Positions 19,249 through 29,538 of a stretch of DNA of 64,000 bases are shown one piece after another. This DNA is from Agarivorans aestuarii (lineage in GTDB: Bacteria > Pseudomonadota > Gammaproteobacteria > Enterobacterales > Celerinatantimonadaceae). The stretch is taken from contig NZ_AP023033.1 in the NCBI RefSeq assembly GCF_019670125.1, forward strand, positions 2,221,001-2,285,000, written 5' to 3'. The first letter of the stretch is position 1; each line of letters starts with the position of its first letter. Below the pieces are notes generated by a model. It was not told where the DNA came from and did not search any database. It saw nothing but the letters and a program-made list of their open reading frames with translations. Position numbers and translations under genes: made by a program.

Positions 19249-20412
19249 ATGAACCGCACACCCGTTGTAGCTCGTGTGGCAAAATCTTTGGGCTTAACAC
19301 TTGCCTCACTTTCATTATTAAGTGCGTGTGACACTGCACCACCACCTCCGCCGGTTGTTAAAGCAAATGTAAAAGTACTTGAAGTTGCAATGAAAGAAGT
19401 AACGCCAAGTAACGATTTTGTTGGCAGAACAGAAGCGACTCAAGACATAAAAATTAAGTCTAAAGTACGTGGCAACTTGTTAAAAACCAACTTTGAAGAA
19501 GGTAGCATTGTTGAAAAGGGCGCTTTGCTGTTTGAAATTGACCCGGCTCAGTACGATGCAGCAGTTAAAGCGTCTAAAGCCTTAGTTGCTCAAGCCAAAG
19601 CTGCTTACGATACCGCTGTTTTGAACTTCAAGCGTGGTGAAGGCCTTATTAAGGACAACTTCATCAGTCAGTCTGATTATGACAACTTATTGTCTCGTAA
19701 ACTGCAAACTGCGGCCTCTTTACAAAGCGCTAATGCCGAGCTAGATAACGCAAAACTTGAGCTTGGTTACACTAAGATCTACGCGCCATTTACTGGCCGC
19801 ATTAGCCGAGCATCGGTATTTACTGGTGATTTAATTTCGCCAGACCAAACCGAACTAGCCGATCTTGTTCAAATGGAGCCGGTGTGGGTTAACTTCCAGC
19901 TTCCGGAAAAAGTACTTATTGAAGCACAACGTGCGCATAAGTCTGTTACCACTCCATTTAAGCTTAGTGATTTCCCGGTTAAAATTAAGTTCCCTGATGG
20001 CACCATGTTTGAAGAAATTGGCAAAATGGATTTTGTTGATAACCGAGTTGATGCAACAACAGGTACTCTTGCTATTCGTGCAGAGTTTCCAAACGAAGAA
20101 CATATCATTGTCCCCGGCTTATATGTGACCGTCATTATTGAATCGCCGGAAGTTCAAGAAGTAATGCTAATTCCTCAACGTGCTGTTCAAGAAGACCAAC
20201 AAGGCCGCTACGTACTTACTGTTGATAAAAAAAACATGGTGGGTCGTAGAAATGTTGAACTTGGTCAGCGTTATGGTATCGACTGGGAAGTAGAAAAAGG
20301 TTTAGAAAAAGGCGATTTGGTTATCACCGAAGGTTTACAAAAAGCCCGTGTTGGCGCTGAAGTAGATCACGAAATGGATACCGTTCAACCATTCTCTGAT
20401 AGCCAATCTTAA
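19249..20412 (+). CDS. RND efflux periplasmic adaptor lipoprotein (AcrA/MexA-like)
   Basis: A 387-residue membrane fusion protein. I take the ATG at 19249 since AAGGA lies six bases before it; the longer frame from 19210 would bury the signal peptide. The lipoprotein signal ends LSLLSAC, with the acylated Cys followed by a proline run. Biotinyl-lipoyl (hairpin-flanked), alpha-hairpin and beta-barrel regions follow in order: [22 protein letters not shown], then [11 protein letters not shown] in the hairpin, then [14 protein letters not shown]. It links the RND pump encoded 10 bp downstream to an outer membrane channel, which is not encoded here. Confidence 0.93.
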   Translation: MNRTPVVARVAKSLGLTLASLSLLSACDTAPPPPPVVKANVKVLEVAMKEVTPSNDFVGRTEATQDIKIKSKVRGNLLKTNFEEGSIVEKGALLFEIDPAQYDAAVKASKALVAQAKAAYDTAVLNFKRGEGLIKDNFISQSDYDNLLSRKLQTAASLQSANAELDNAKLELGYTKIYAPFTGRISRASVFTGDLISPDQTELADLVQMEPVWVNFQLPEKVLIEAQRAHKSVTTPFKLSDFPVKIKFPDGTMFEEIGKMDFVDNRVDATTGTLAIRAEFPNEEHIIVPGLYVTVIIESPEVQEVMLIPQRAVQEDQQGRYVLTVDKKNMVGRRNVELGQRYGIDWEVEKGLEKGDLVITEGLQKARVGAEVDHEMDTVQPFSDSQS

Positions 20413-20422
20413 GGAGTCGGTG

Positions 20423-23400
20423 ATGATTAGTAAGTTTTTTATTCATCGACCCAAGTTCGCCTTTGTTATTTCAATTGTTTTAACTTTGGCAGGCTTTTTG
20501 TCGATACCGGTATTGCCGGTTGCGGAATTTCCAAACATCTCGCCACCTATGGTGTCGGTTACCACAAGTTATCCAGGCGCAAGCGCTGAGGTTGTTGCCG
20601 ATACCGTAGCTAAAGTTATCGAAGCCGAAGTTAACGGCGTCGAAAACATGATCTACATGGAATCAAAGGGCGCCAATGATGGTAGTTATAGCCTCAATGT
20701 CACTTTTGAAGTAGGTAGCGACGTTAATATGGCGCAGGTGAACGTACAAAACCGCGTTCAACAAGCGATGCCTAGGCTTCCTTCTGAAGTTCAGCGAAAT
20801 GGTGTAAAAGTAGAGAAACAAGACCCAAGTATTTTAATGATGCTTAACCTTGTTTCGCCTAATGAGTCTTTAGATAACTTGTTCCTAAACAACTACATGG
20901 GAATCAATATTAAAGATAACCTGGCTAGGGTTAACGGAGTATCTAAAGTAAGCATTATTGGTGGCATGGACTACTCAATGCGTATTTGGCTAAACCCAGA
21001 CCGCATGGCCAGTTTAGGTGTAACCGTTGATGATGCGATTGCATCTATTCAAGAGCAGAATATTCAAGTTGCTGCAGGACGAATTGGTGCCGCTCCTGTG
21101 CCGCGCGATCAGCAGTTCCAATATACCCTGTCTACTAAAGGTCGTTTAAGCCACCCTGAAGAGTTTGAAGAGATTATTATTCGTTCAAACCCTGATGGCA
21201 GTGCGGTATACCTGAAAGACATTTCCAGAGTAGAGCTTGGTGCAGCTAGTTATGACGCAGAGGCGATGTTAGATAATAAAGCTTCTGCGTTGTTATTTAT
21301 CTACCAAGCTAGTGGTGCAAACGCCTTAGAAGTTGCTAAAGGTGTACGTGAAGAGCTATCTCGCTTAGAGGAGCAATTCCCGGAAGATATGGACTACAAA
21401 GTGTTGTACGACACTACCCAGTTCGTAGAAACTTCGATTGACGAAATGCTTGAAACACTGCTTATCGCTATCGCGCTGGTAATCTTTGTTGTTTATATCT
21501 TCTTGCAAGATGTGAGGCAAACTTTGATTCCTGCTATTGCTATTCCGGTATCCCTTGTAGGAACCTTTGCGTTCTTGCTCGCTACAGGTATGAGCATTAA
21601 CACGGTATCACTGTTCGCTTTGATTTTAGCGATTGGTATTGTGGTAGATGACGCCATTGTTGTAGTAGAAAACACCACACGTTTAATGCAAGACGAAGGT
21701 TTGAATGCTGTTGACGCTACCACCAAGTCGATGCAAGAGGTTACTGGTCCAGTTGTTGCCACCACCTTGGTGCTATTAGCTGTATTTGCGCCTACGGCAG
21801 TAATGCCAGGTATTACAGGTCAAATGTATGCTCAGTTCTCTATTACCATTTGTATATCGGTACTTATTTCTTCAATCAATGCACTAACACTAAGTCCAGC
21901 TTTGTGTGCATCTCTATTGAAGACACCCAAAGTTCATGAAAAAGGATTTCATGCCTTTTTCAATAAACACTTTGATAAAGTAACCGGTAAGTACACTGGT
22001 TTTGTTACCGGAATGGTTAGAAAACTGTCTATCGTAGGCATTGTTTACGTGCTGCTGATCGGCGCTACCGGATACTTAGCTACTTCTTTGCCGTCTGGAT
22101 TTGTACCAACAGAAGATAAAAAAGCATTCTTTATCGATGTGCAATTGCCAAATGGCGCCTCCATCAACCGCACTAAAGAAGTCGTATCTAGAATGGTTGA
22201 AGAGTTAAATGAGCTTGAAGGAGTAACAAATGTTATTTCAGCTAGCGGTTATTCCATTATCTCAGGAGCTGTATCTTCGAATGCCGGCTTGATGGTGGTG
22301 ATCCTCTCACATTGGGATGAACGTAAAGACCCAGCTCTAGTTGAATCTAATATCGTTCAGCGAGCTAACGGGGTGTTAGCTAGTTATAACGAGGCTCAAG
22401 CTGTTGGTTTCTCGCTACCGGCTCTTCCTGGTGTAGGTACAGTAGCAGGTGTTGAATTCTTTATTCAAGACACCCTAGGGCGAACACCAGCTAACCTTGC
22501 CAGTGTGATGCGTGCGACTGCAGTGGAAGCCGGTAGTGCACCAGAGTTAGCTGCTGCGTTTAGTACTTATCGTGCTGATGTACCGCAACTGTTTGTAGAT
22601 GTTGACCGCCAGAAAGCTAAGGTTCAAGGTGTACAATTAAGTAGCATCTTTATGACCTTACAGACTATGTTAGGCTCAATGTATGTGAATGACTTTAACC
22701 GCTTTGGTAAAGTTTTCCGGGTAAACATGCAAGCTGAAACTGAGTTTCGTAATTCAGAGCAAGATATTGCTCGATTCTATATTCGAAATAAATTTGATGA
22801 AATGGTTCCTCTCAATACTTTAGTTCAAGTAGAGCCAAAGCTAGGTCCAGAGTACATCAACCAGTTCAACTTGTATGGCGCAGTTAAGATGAACGCTTTC
22901 CCTGCACCTGGGTTTAGCTCTGGTCAAGCCATTGATGCGGTTAAGCGGATTGCTGAAACCACATTCCCTGCAGGCTATACCTATGAGTGGTCGGGTCAGA
23001 CATACCAAGAACTGAAAGCGGGTAACTTAGCGCCATTTATTTTTAGTTTGGCTTTAATTTTCACCTATTTGTTCTTGGTTGCTCAGTATGAAAGCTGGAC
23101 TGTTCCAATTTCAGTAATGTTGGCCGTTCCTATCGCCATCTTAGGTGCGTTTGTATACATTTGGATTATGGGTTCTGACGTAAACTTGTATACCCAAATT
23201 GGTTTGGTATTGTTAATTGGCTTGGCCTGTAAGAACGCTATTCTTATCGTGGAATTTGCTAAGCAGTTGCGAGAAGGAGGAATGAGTATTCGCGATGCTG
23301 CTGTTAAAGCTGCTCGCTTGCGCTTCCGAGCGGTATTGATGACCGCGTTCTCGTTTATCCTAGGTGTTATACCTTTAGTCATTGCTACTGGTGCTGGTGC

Positions 23401-23548
23401 TGCTAGTCGTATTTCTTTAGGTTACGCAGTAATGGGTGGAATGATAGCCGCAACTATTGTTGGTACCTGTTTAGTGCCTGTTTTCTACGTGATGCTTCAA
23501 GGCTTACGTGAGAAGGTTAAAGGTATTAAGGATGCTGAAGACAAGTAA
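20423..23548 (+). CDS. RND multidrug efflux permease (AcrB/MexB-like, HAE-1)
   Basis: A 1041-residue inner membrane pump of normal length with 12 membrane spans and two large periplasmic loops. The proton-relay pair is present as D409-D410 in [11 protein letters not shown]. The N terminus ([13 protein letters not shown]) is typical of HAE-1 pumps. AAGGAG ends six bases before the ATG at 20423; a GTG directly before it is too close. With the adaptor upstream it would expel drugs, bile-like compounds or detergents using the proton gradient. No regulator or outer membrane channel gene adjoins, so a TolC encoded elsewhere is presumed. A terminator follows at 23572. Confidence 0.94.
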   Translation: MISKFFIHRPKFAFVISIVLTLAGFLSIPVLPVAEFPNISPPMVSVTTSYPGASAEVVADTVAKVIEAEVNGVENMIYMESKGANDGSYSLNVTFEVGSDVNMAQVNVQNRVQQAMPRLPSEVQRNGVKVEKQDPSILMMLNLVSPNESLDNLFLNNYMGINIKDNLARVNGVSKVSIIGGMDYSMRIWLNPDRMASLGVTVDDAIASIQEQNIQVAAGRIGAAPVPRDQQFQYTLSTKGRLSHPEEFEEIIIRSNPDGSAVYLKDISRVELGAASYDAEAMLDNKASALLFIYQASGANALEVAKGVREELSRLEEQFPEDMDYKVLYDTTQFVETSIDEMLETLLIAIALVIFVVYIFLQDVRQTLIPAIAIPVSLVGTFAFLLATGMSINTVSLFALILAIGIVVDDAIVVVENTTRLMQDEGLNAVDATTKSMQEVTGPVVATTLVLLAVFAPTAVMPGITGQMYAQFSITICISVLISSINALTLSPALCASLLKTPKVHEKGFHAFFNKHFDKVTGKYTGFVTGMVRKLSIVGIVYVLLIGATGYLATSLPSGFVPTEDKKAFFIDVQLPNGASINRTKEVVSRMVEELNELEGVTNVISASGYSIISGAVSSNAGLMVVILSHWDERKDPALVESNIVQRANGVLASYNEAQAVGFSLPALPGVGTVAGVEFFIQDTLGRTPANLASVMRATAVEAGSAPELAAAFSTYRADVPQLFVDVDRQKAKVQGVQLSSIFMTLQTMLGSMYVNDFNRFGKVFRVNMQAETEFRNSEQDIARFYIRNKFDEMVPLNTLVQVEPKLGPEYINQFNLYGAVKMNAFPAPGFSSGQAIDAVKRIAETTFPAGYTYEWSGQTYQELKAGNLAPFIFSLALIFTYLFLVAQYESWTVPISVMLAVPIAILGAFVYIWIMGSDVNLYTQIGLVLLIGLACKNAILIVEFAKQLREGGMSIRDAAVKAARLRFRAVLMTAFSFILGVIPLVIATGAGAASRISLGYAVMGGMIAATIVGTCLVPVFYVMLQGLREKVKGIKDAEDK

Positions 23549-23571
23549 CAATTAGCCTAGTGAAACGAAAT

Positions 23572-23594
23572 AGCCCGATTTATCGGGCTTTTTT
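23572..23594. terminator. Intrinsic terminator after the RND pump operon
   Basis: An AGCCCGAT/ATCGGGCT hairpin with a 2-3 base loop is followed by a run of six T. It stands between convergent genes; the left side is less A-rich, so termination of the plus-strand operon is most certain. Confidence 0.88.
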
Positions 23595-23616
23595 ATGTCT
23601 GTTAATTTAATTTAGC

Positions 23617-24846
23617 TTATTGTTCTGGGTCGAAAAAGTAGCAACAACGCAATTTAGGGTCAAAGTTCTTCACCAAGGCGGCTGGTACATCTTCCCACTT
23701 AACCGTTTTGTTGATTTTTAAGTCTTCTTTATTTAGGTCTAGTAGGTTGGCGTTTGTGAAGTTTTTACCTTTTTCTAGTAGCAGCACTCTAGGTTTTAGT
23801 TTTTCCTTAGGGTTACTAGACATCACCATCGCAAAGCCATTGTTGGATAAGCTAACTATAGAACCTGGCGGGTATATACCAAGGGTGTTCATCAATTGTT
23901 CTAAGTAGAGCTTGTTAAATTTGGTACCGGCGCTTTTATAAAGAGAAGCGAAGGCTTCTTGAGGTGTCATTCGCTTTTGGTTAGGCAGCGGAGAACACAA
24001 ATGTTCAAAGGCATCTACAATCGCCAACAATTGTGTAGCCTTGTTCAGATCTTTGGCTTTTAAGCCTTGAGGGTAGCCAGAACCGTCAAGACGTTCATGA
24101 TGGTTGACCACTATGGGCAATACTTCTTCAGGAAAAGAGCCTGCCTTTTTTATAAGTTCAGCGCCAAATTTAGGGTGAGTCTGATAAAAGTTTTGCTCAG
24201 CCTGGCTCCATTCTGTTGGTTTTCTGCGTATTTGCTGAGGAACCTTTAACTCGCCAATATCGTGAATCATCGCCGCAATGCATAAATGCTGGCTTTCCTT
24301 CTCAGTAAAACCGAGGTTTTTTGCAACTAAAATAGAGAGCACTGCTACGTTAACGCTATGAAAGAAAATATCTTCATCACTACTCGGTTCCAAACTTACA
24401 TAAACGCTATGAGCCGAAGAGGACTTAAACATTAATTGTAAGGTGATATTCACTTGCTCAAATATGCTGTAATAAGCTTCTTCGGGCTTACTGGTAAATT
24501 TGGTTAAGGCTAAACGGAAATTCTCAGCATTTTGTAAATAGGCTTTGTTTGCTCGTTTTTGTCCATTTCGAAGCTCATCTAGCCATGCTTGGTCTGGATC
24601 AATTTCAGCAACCTCAGATTGTTTCTCCTCAGTGCCATCATCTTGGCTGAGCTCGGGCGTAGAGACTTTGGACTTACTGGGAACGACTTCTATTAACTCT
24701 AAACCCAGTGACTTTACTACAGTGAGTTGCTCATTGTTTTTTATGAGGAAGTTGTTGCGCATGAAAGGGTGCGCAGTCCAACCCAAGGGAAGGCTGATGT
24801 AGTGTCCTACTTGCAAGGACTGTGTAGGTATTTCCGTTTTAGACAT
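23617..24846 (-). CDS. HD-GYP domain cyclic-di-GMP phosphodiesterase with DUF3391
   Basis: A 409-residue protein. The N-terminal part (residues about 4-130) matches DUF3391, often found before HD-GYP domains. The HD-GYP domain has the metal-binding pair H195-D196 (MIHDIGE), then NHHERLDGSGYPQG with G257-Y258-P259. These residues predict active hydrolysis of cyclic-di-GMP. There is no membrane span, so it is cytoplasmic. It is convergent with the RND pump operon and divergent from ubiX. It could oppose the diguanylate cyclase at 15.2 kb, though nothing ties them directly. Confidence 0.9.
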   Translation of the reverse strand: MSKTEIPTQSLQVGHYISLPLGWTAHPFMRNNFLIKNNEQLTVVKSLGLELIEVVPSKSKVSTPELSQDDGTEEKQSEVAEIDPDQAWLDELRNGQKRANKAYLQNAENFRLALTKFTSKPEEAYYSIFEQVNITLQLMFKSSSAHSVYVSLEPSSDEDIFFHSVNVAVLSILVAKNLGFTEKESQHLCIAAMIHDIGELKVPQQIRRKPTEWSQAEQNFYQTHPKFGAELIKKAGSFPEEVLPIVVNHHERLDGSGYPQGLKAKDLNKATQLLAIVDAFEHLCSPLPNQKRMTPQEAFASLYKSAGTKFNKLYLEQLMNTLGIYPPGSIVSLSNNGFAMVMSSNPKEKLKPRVLLLEKGKNFTNANLLDLNKEDLKINKTVKWEDVPAALVKNFDPKLRCCYFFDPEQ

Positions 24847-25029
24847 AGGCCTAGATTAATTAATCCTTTGAGTAATTGTAGTTAATAGTCACAAATTTAT
24901 AAATGCTTGATTGTTCATAACAAGTCGCTAAGCACACTTATTGTCGCTACAATCGTGCTTTATGAGTATTGGTTAAGGCCATTTAATCAATTTGTTACTG
25001 GTAATAATGGGCGATATGCCAATAAAACT

Positions 25030-25644
25030 ATGAAAAATAAAGATATTACTTTAGCTATTACTGGCGCCTCTGGAGCACCATACGCCCTGTGTCTATTAGA
25101 ACAGCTGATTAGAAATGAGTTTACTGTACATTTACTGGTATCTAGTGCCGCAAAAGTAGTGTTAGCTACAGAAGTAGAAGAACAATGGCCTAGTAACCCA
25201 GAAAAGGCCCAGGTTTTCCTGCAAGAGAGGTTTAATGCTAAGCCAGGACAAATTGTTGTGCCAGGTAAAAACGATTGGTTTTCTCCTGTAGCATCCGGCT
25301 CTGCAGCCCCTAAAACGATGGTGGTTTGTCCATGCAGTATGGGCACATTAGCTTCTATTGCTATGGGGCTTTCAGATAACCTTATTGAAAGAGCAGCCGA
25401 TGTTGTAATTAAAGAGAAAGGTAACTTGATAATGGTGCCTAGAGAAATGCCTTTCTCGGCGATCCATTTAGAAAACATGCTCAAGTTGGCTAAATTAGGT
25501 GTAGATATAATGCCAGCTAACCCTGGTTTTTATCATAAGCCAGAGACTATTCAAGATTTAGTTGAACATGTCACCGCACGGATTCTTGATCATATAGGTA
25601 TTGATAATGACTTAGTAGCGCGTTGGGGATACTCAGGAAAGTAA
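25030..25644 (+). CDS. ubiX: Flavin prenyltransferase UbiX
   Basis: A 204-residue protein starting [19 protein letters not shown], the conserved phosphate/flavin-binding start of UbiX. Later motifs are [13 protein letters not shown] and [18 protein letters not shown], as well as [10 protein letters not shown]. UbiX joins dimethylallyl phosphate to FMN to make the prenylated flavin used by the decarboxylase UbiD in ubiquinone synthesis. The frame stays open upstream to 24907, but the extra 41 residues do not fit the family, so the ATG at 25030 is used. It is monocistronic, ending at a hairpin shared with fur. Confidence 0.93.
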   Translation: MKNKDITLAITGASGAPYALCLLEQLIRNEFTVHLLVSSAAKVVLATEVEEQWPSNPEKAQVFLQERFNAKPGQIVVPGKNDWFSPVASGSAAPKTMVVCPCSMGTLASIAMGLSDNLIERAADVVIKEKGNLIMVPREMPFSAIHLENMLKLAKLGVDIMPANPGFYHKPETIQDLVEHVTARILDHIGIDNDLVARWGYSGK

Positions 25645-25657
25645 CTAAGGGAAAGCA

Positions 25658-25685
25658 AATACAGGTGATTAGATCACCTGTATTT
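25658..25685. terminator. Bidirectional terminator between ubiX and fur
   Basis: A perfect 13+13 inverted repeat (ACAGGTGAT/ATCACCTGT core) with loop TAG, flanked by AAAT and ATTT. It lies between two convergent genes. The T-run is short, so efficiency is uncertain. Confidence 0.7.
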
Positions 25686-25692
25686 ATAGAAA

Positions 25693-26124
25693 CTAGTCTT
25701 CGCGGCTTTCGCAGTCTGCTTTGGTGCAGTTGCCGTACAAGTACAAGCTATGGTTAGTCAGTTTGATATTGTTTTCTACGGCGATATCTTTTTGTCTTTG
25801 CTCAATCATATCGTCATTAAATTCAATCACTTTGCCGCAGTCTAAACACACTAGGTGGTCATGGTGATGTTGGCTATTTAGTTCAAATACCGATTTTCCG
25901 CCTTCAAAGTGATGACGAGTAACTATGCCAGCATCATCAAACTGATTAAGTACTCGGTAAACGGTTGCTAAACCAATCTCTTCGCCTTGATCTATTAAGA
26001 GCTTGTATAAGTCTTCAGCACTAATGTGCTGGTTAGTAGGCGTTTGCAGCAGCTCTAGAATTTTCATTCTTGGCAAGGTCACTTTAAGGCCCGCTTTTTT
26101 TAGAGCTAGATTATTATCAGACAT
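25693..26124 (-). CDS. fur: Ferric uptake regulator Fur
   Basis: A 143-residue protein. The N-terminal winged helix (NLALKKAGLKVTLPRMKILELL, AEDLYKLL, GLATVYRVLNQFDDAG) is followed by the metal-binding region HHHDHLVCLDCGKVIEF and a C-terminal cysteine pair (CTKADC). With Fe(II) bound it represses iron uptake genes. In E. coli fldA lies just upstream of fur; here they are separated by the DUF4442 and transglycosylase genes. No Fur-box-like palindrome was noticed in its own 150-bp upstream region. Confidence 0.95.
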   Translation of the reverse strand: MSDNNLALKKAGLKVTLPRMKILELLQTPTNQHISAEDLYKLLIDQGEEIGLATVYRVLNQFDDAGIVTRHHFEGGKSVFELNSQHHHDHLVCLDCGKVIEFNDDMIEQRQKDIAVENNIKLTNHSLYLYGNCTKADCESRED

Positions 26125-26273
26125 AGGTGAAATTTTTTCCCTTGCTGTTATTCATTCCATAACTGGGCAGTAGTATACGGATTTAGATGACAAACAGAAA
26201 GCTTGATAAGAAAACTTGTAGCACAGTTAAATATTTATTAACCTATTCTTAACAAGTCTGACCAGTTGAGCTT

Positions 26274-26762
26274 ATGGATATTTTACTAAAAAAAGCAGCC
26301 GTCGCGAAATCTGTCCTTAATCTTTGGCCGCCGTTTTGGGGTTCTGGGATTAAGATCACCCATCTCAGTAAGGATTTTCACCTATGCCAGGTTCGATTAG
26401 CATTTAGATGGTGGAATAAAAATGCTAACCGTTCGCAATTTGGCGGAGCCATGTTTGCGATGACCGATCCTATTTATCCACTAATGCTAATGGCGGTTTT
26501 AGGTAATCGCTATCATATATGGGATAGCGAAGCGTCAATTAAATTCGTGACCCCAGGGCGTGGCAAAGTGTTTGCTAAGTTTCAACTGGATAAAGCGTTT
26601 ATTGAAACCATTCTTATTGCTGCTGCTTCCGGTGAAAAGTTTGAACCTGAGGTTACTACCGAAGTATTGGATGAAAAGGGTAAAGTTGTAGCAGTAATTA
26701 AACGCAAGTTGTATATCCGTCTTAAGCGGCAGTATCGACCGCAACTAAAGCAGGTAGCCTAG
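26274..26762 (+). CDS. DUF4442 hotdog-fold protein (thioesterase-like)
   Basis: A 162-residue protein fitting the DUF4442 family of the hotdog superfamily. Typical stretches are FRWWNKNANRSQFGGAMFAM, then DPIYPLMLMAVLG, then SIKFVTPGRGKVFAKF. Hotdog proteins of this sort resemble acyl-CoA or acyl-ACP thioesterases, but substrate and activity are unknown. It starts with ATG and is divergent from fur. It ends 4 bp from the convergent lytic transglycosylase gene. Confidence 0.8.
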   Translation: MDILLKKAAVAKSVLNLWPPFWGSGIKITHLSKDFHLCQVRLAFRWWNKNANRSQFGGAMFAMTDPIYPLMLMAVLGNRYHIWDSEASIKFVTPGRGKVFAKFQLDKAFIETILIAAASGEKFEPEVTTEVLDEKGKVVAVIKRKLYIRLKRQYRPQLKQVA

Positions 26763-26766
26763 TGAG

Positions 26767-27357
26767 TTACTGGATGAGGCTTAAGTTTTTCTTATAGCGT
26801 TCTATAACTTTAGTAACGTAGTTTTGTGTTTCTTTGTAAGGTGGAATTTTATAGCCATATCGCTTAACTGTGTTTTCACCTGAGTTGTAAGCGGCTAGCG
26901 CAAGTTGCAAAGACTCAAACTCGTCTAGTAACCAGCGTAAGTAGCGGCTGCCAGCTTCTATATTTTGCTCTGGTATGAAAGGGTCAGTAACAGAAAAACG
27001 CTCTGCAGTGGCGGGCATTAACTGCATTAAGCCCATGGCGCCGGCACGAGATACCGCATTGTGTTTGTAATTTGACTCTGTTGCCACAACAGCGTGTACT
27101 AATGCGGGGTCAAGTTTATGACGTTTAGCACTGTCTACAATGAGTTGATGGTAGGGGCGTTCGCTAGGAGAGCGTAGCGGAATAGATTTAGCTTTTGGTG
27201 GATCAAGCGATTTAGGCGTTCGCATTAATAAACGCCATTTAGATCCTTTCTTTTCTTGGGCAAAGTGCATGACACCATGTTGGTCTTCATAAAACCAAAC
27301 ATCGGCTCTAGCTATACTTGATATCCCAATAAGAATTAGTAATAAGTATTTAAACAA
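26767..27357 (-). CDS. Soluble lytic murein transglycosylase-like protein (DUF4124 + SLT)
   Basis: I place the start at TTG 27357 because GAGGGAG lies six bases upstream and translation then opens with a clean signal peptide (MFKYLLLILIGISSIARA); longer in-frame starts up to 27399 lack both. This gives 196 residues. A short DUF4124-like segment (DVWFYEDQHGVMHFAQ) comes first, then the SLT domain with the catalytic Glu in VVATESNYKHNAVS and the following GAMGLMQLMPATA and LALAAYNSGE motifs. It would cleave peptidoglycan glycan strands in the periplasm, leaving 1,6-anhydro ends. Confidence 0.87.
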   Translation of the reverse strand: MFKYLLLILIGISSIARADVWFYEDQHGVMHFAQEKKGSKWRLLMRTPKSLDPPKAKSIPLRSPSERPYHQLIVDSAKRHKLDPALVHAVVATESNYKHNAVSRAGAMGLMQLMPATAERFSVTDPFIPEQNIEAGSRYLRWLLDEFESLQLALAAYNSGENTVKRYGYKIPPYKETQNYVTKVIERYKKNLSLIQ

Positions 27358-27418
27358 GTTGTTCTCCCTCTGAACCAAGTTAAGCATAAACTTGGCCAAC
27401 TATACGAGGGCCAGATAC

Positions 27419-27444
27419 AATAACTGGGCTTTCGCCCAGTTATT
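27419..27444 (-). terminator. Terminator after fldA
   Basis: An 11-bp perfect stem (AATAACTGGGC with its complement) closes a GAAA tetraloop on the minus strand and begins directly after the fldA stop codon. The trailing sequence is only moderately T-rich. Confidence 0.75.
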
Positions 27445-27972
27445 TTAGTCGGCTAATTCAGCTAAGCACATTTCTTCGTAAACTTGTTTACACCAGCCTT
27501 TAACACGTTCTTGGGTTAACTCTGGTTGGCGGTCTTCATCAATACCTAAACCTACAAAGTGAGCGTCATCAGCTAGTGCTTTAGACTCTTCAAAGTCGTA
27601 GCCTTCGGTCGGCCAATGACCCACAACAGTAGCGCCTTTATTTACTACAATGTCGTTGATAGTGCCCATTGCGTCTAAAAAGTACTCAGCGTAGTCTTCT
27701 TGATCACCACAGCCAAATATTGCTACCAATTTCTCAGAAAAATCAATTTGTTCTAGGTCTGGGAAAAAGTCATCCCAATCACATTGAGCTTCACCGTAAT
27801 ACCAAGTTGGGATACCTAATAGAATAAGTGAAAAATCATCGATGTCTTCTTTAGAAGACTTGGCAATGTCTTTTACTTCAACTAGTTTTTTACCTAGCTC
27901 TTTTTGAATCATTTGCGCAACAGCTTCGGTGTTACCGGTGTCGCTACCAAAAAATATTCCTACACTCGCCAT
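27445..27972 (-). CDS. fldA: Flavodoxin FldA
   Basis: A 175-residue long-chain flavodoxin. The FMN phosphate loop GSDTGNTE is at residues 9-16. PTWYYGEAQCDWDDF and FGCGDQEDYAEYF provide the two flavin-stacking loops. It carries low-potential electrons in the cytoplasm to enzymes such as those activating pyruvate-formate lyase or methionine synthase. It lies 21 bp after ybfE in an apparent operon ybfF-DUF2788-ybfE-fldA, the order also known from enterics and vibrios, with fur nearby. Confidence 0.96.
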   Translation of the reverse strand: MASVGIFFGSDTGNTEAVAQMIQKELGKKLVEVKDIAKSSKEDIDDFSLILLGIPTWYYGEAQCDWDDFFPDLEQIDFSEKLVAIFGCGDQEDYAEYFLDAMGTINDIVVNKGATVVGHWPTEGYDFEESKALADDAHFVGLGIDEDRQPELTQERVKGWCKQVYEEMCLAELAD

Positions 27973-27993
27973 AAATGTTACCTGTAATACAAA

Positions 27994-28281
27994 CTATTGA
28001 TTTGTTGAAAATTGACTAACTTGTTTGTTTAGCATCTTTTCGATTAACTCACTGCGGCTTATGCCGGACTCAGTAGCCAATTGATTTAACTGTTCGAAGA
28101 GAGCCAGCTCTACTTTCAACTCGATTCTTTTAAGACCATTTGCACGATCGCGTTTCAGCTGGTTGCGCTTATTGGTTTTTAACTGATCTTTTCGCTCTAA
28201 AGGGTTAGTTCTTGGTCGCCCAACTCTTTTTTCACTGGCGAATAGATCAATAGTGGTTCGATCTGTATTTTGTTTTGCCAT
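27994..28281 (-). CDS. ybfE: YbfE family (LexA-regulated, ribbon-helix-helix-like) protein
   Basis: A 95-residue basic protein close to E. coli YbfE: TDRTTIDLFASEKRVGRPRTNP, then NKRNQLKRDRANGLKRIELK, and a C-terminal ISRSELIEKML that resembles a ribbon-helix-helix DNA-binding unit. The E. coli gene is part of the LexA regulon; I do not see a clear LexA box directly upstream here. Molecular function is unknown. It sits between the DUF2788 gene and fldA. Confidence 0.88.
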   Translation of the reverse strand: MAKQNTDRTTIDLFASEKRVGRPRTNPLERKDQLKTNKRNQLKRDRANGLKRIELKVELALFEQLNQLATESGISRSELIEKMLNKQVSQFSTNQ

Positions 28282-28299
28282 TAATTATAAAACAACCGT

Positions 28300-28521
28300 C
28301 TAAGCTAAGCCGCTGCCTTCCCAGGTTAGCTGAATTAGCCCTTTTGCAATAAAGCCTGCACACCCCAAAAATAATACTAGCCATACAATTGCGCGGCCGA
28401 AAGGAGGTACATTGCCTTTTTTTAATACGTCTTGAATAGCCATGCCGATAAAGAAAAATAGAACAGCGAAGCCAATATTTAGCGCTAGGCTCTCTATAAG
28501 ATCTATATGCTTTGCGAACAT
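28300..28521 (-). CDS. DUF2788 small membrane protein
   Basis: A 73-residue protein with two membrane helices (about residues 15-31 and 44-62) matching DUF2788: HIDLIESLALNIGFAVLFFF, then a KKGNVPPFGR loop. Start ATG at 28521 with AAGGAT seven bases upstream; a GTG one codon earlier is too close to that site. Function unknown. It lies in the ybfF-to-fldA operon, 18 bp before ybfE. Confidence 0.85.
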   Translation of the reverse strand: MFAKHIDLIESLALNIGFAVLFFFIGMAIQDVLKKGNVPPFGRAIVWLVLFLGCAGFIAKGLIQLTWEGSGLA

Positions 28522-28577
28522 CACTATCCTTCAGATAAAAATTCGACGCGCACTATACCATAAAGCGCCACCAGGTG

Positions 28578-29348
28578 TTAAATATGCTTGGCTAAAAACT
28601 GCTCAGTTAAACGGTTGAAAATAGCTGGTTTTTCAGCGTGTAACCAATGTCCGGTTCCGGCAATCATTTTCAGCTCAGCTTTAGGAAATTGCTGGCCCAC
28701 TGATTGCTGATATTTACTCACAATATAGTCTGAGTTTTCACCTTTTATAAACAAACAAGCGTGCTCAAATTGACCAAATTGTTCCCAGCCAATGATGCTG
28801 TTGTAGCATAGTGCCAGTTGCTCAATGTTGAATAGCCATTGCCAACCTTGCTTTGTGTTAGCCAATGACTTGAGCAAAAACTGGCGTACGCCAGCTTCTT
28901 GAATATGCTCCGCCAATAAGCTTTCTGCGTCTGAACGCGATTTTATGTCTTTTGGATCAAAGCTCTTTAAGCCAGAAAATACCGCCGTGTGGTTGTGTTG
29001 ATAAGCTACCGGCGCGATGTCGCCAACAACTAAGGCGCTTACTAAATCGGGGTAAAGTTGCGCAGTAGCCATGGCTATTTTTCCACCCATAGAGTGGCCA
29101 ACAATGGCACATTGTGAAATGTCTAACTTTTCACATAAAGTCTTAACTGCTTTCGCCTGGAGTTGATAGTTCATAGATTCTGACCGTGGCGACAAACCAT
29201 GATTCAGCGTATCTACACTTATCACCCGATAGGATAAACCAGCCAAGTGTTTAGCTAAAATGCCTAAATTGGATAAGCTTCCAAATAATCCATGAATGAG
29301 CAGGATAGGGTAGCCTTGTCCTTGTTCTTTATAATGCAGGTTCAACAA
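28578..29348 (-). CDS. ybfF: Alpha/beta hydrolase YbfF (esterase)
   Basis: A 256-residue alpha/beta hydrolase. LIHGLFGS forms the oxyanion loop, GHSMGGK holds the nucleophile Ser, and the terminal GTGHWLHAEKP holds the catalytic His. Close to E. coli YbfF, an esterase active on short acyl esters and palmitoyl-CoA in vitro. The frame begins at TTG 29348 after GGAG; a second TTG follows directly. It is divergent from seqA, the arrangement known from E. coli. Confidence 0.9.
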   Translation of the reverse strand: MLNLHYKEQGQGYPILLIHGLFGSLSNLGILAKHLAGLSYRVISVDTLNHGLSPRSESMNYQLQAKAVKTLCEKLDISQCAIVGHSMGGKIAMATAQLYPDLVSALVVGDIAPVAYQHNHTAVFSGLKSFDPKDIKSRSDAESLLAEHIQEAGVRQFLLKSLANTKQGWQWLFNIEQLALCYNSIIGWEQFGQFEHACLFIKGENSDYIVSKYQQSVGQQFPKAELKMIAGTGHWLHAEKPAIFNRLTEQFLAKHI

Positions 29349-29538
29349 TCTGGCTCCACAAATGTCACAAAATTGTTAGTCTGCCTTTGCAGCTCTATTA
29401 CTACAAGTATTTGAAAGTCATTTCTTTGTTCATAAAATGGCCTTTCAAAAGATCAAATTAGGATTGTTGGTGAGTTATTAGCGCTGCTATGTATAATAAA
29501 TAGCTATGTTAAGAGCTTTGCAATCCTAGAAAGAAACG

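Noticed and set aside
24907-25029. N-terminal extension of ubiX by 41 residues
   Set aside because: UbiX proteins begin just before the GASGAPYA motif, and the extension has no family support.
26125-26273. Fur box in the fur upstream region
   Set aside because: No 19-bp GATAAT-type palindrome was found there by eye.
28282-28299. LexA box expected before ybfE
   Set aside because: No CTGT-N8-ACAG site is visible in the short gap; LexA control might come from further upstream.
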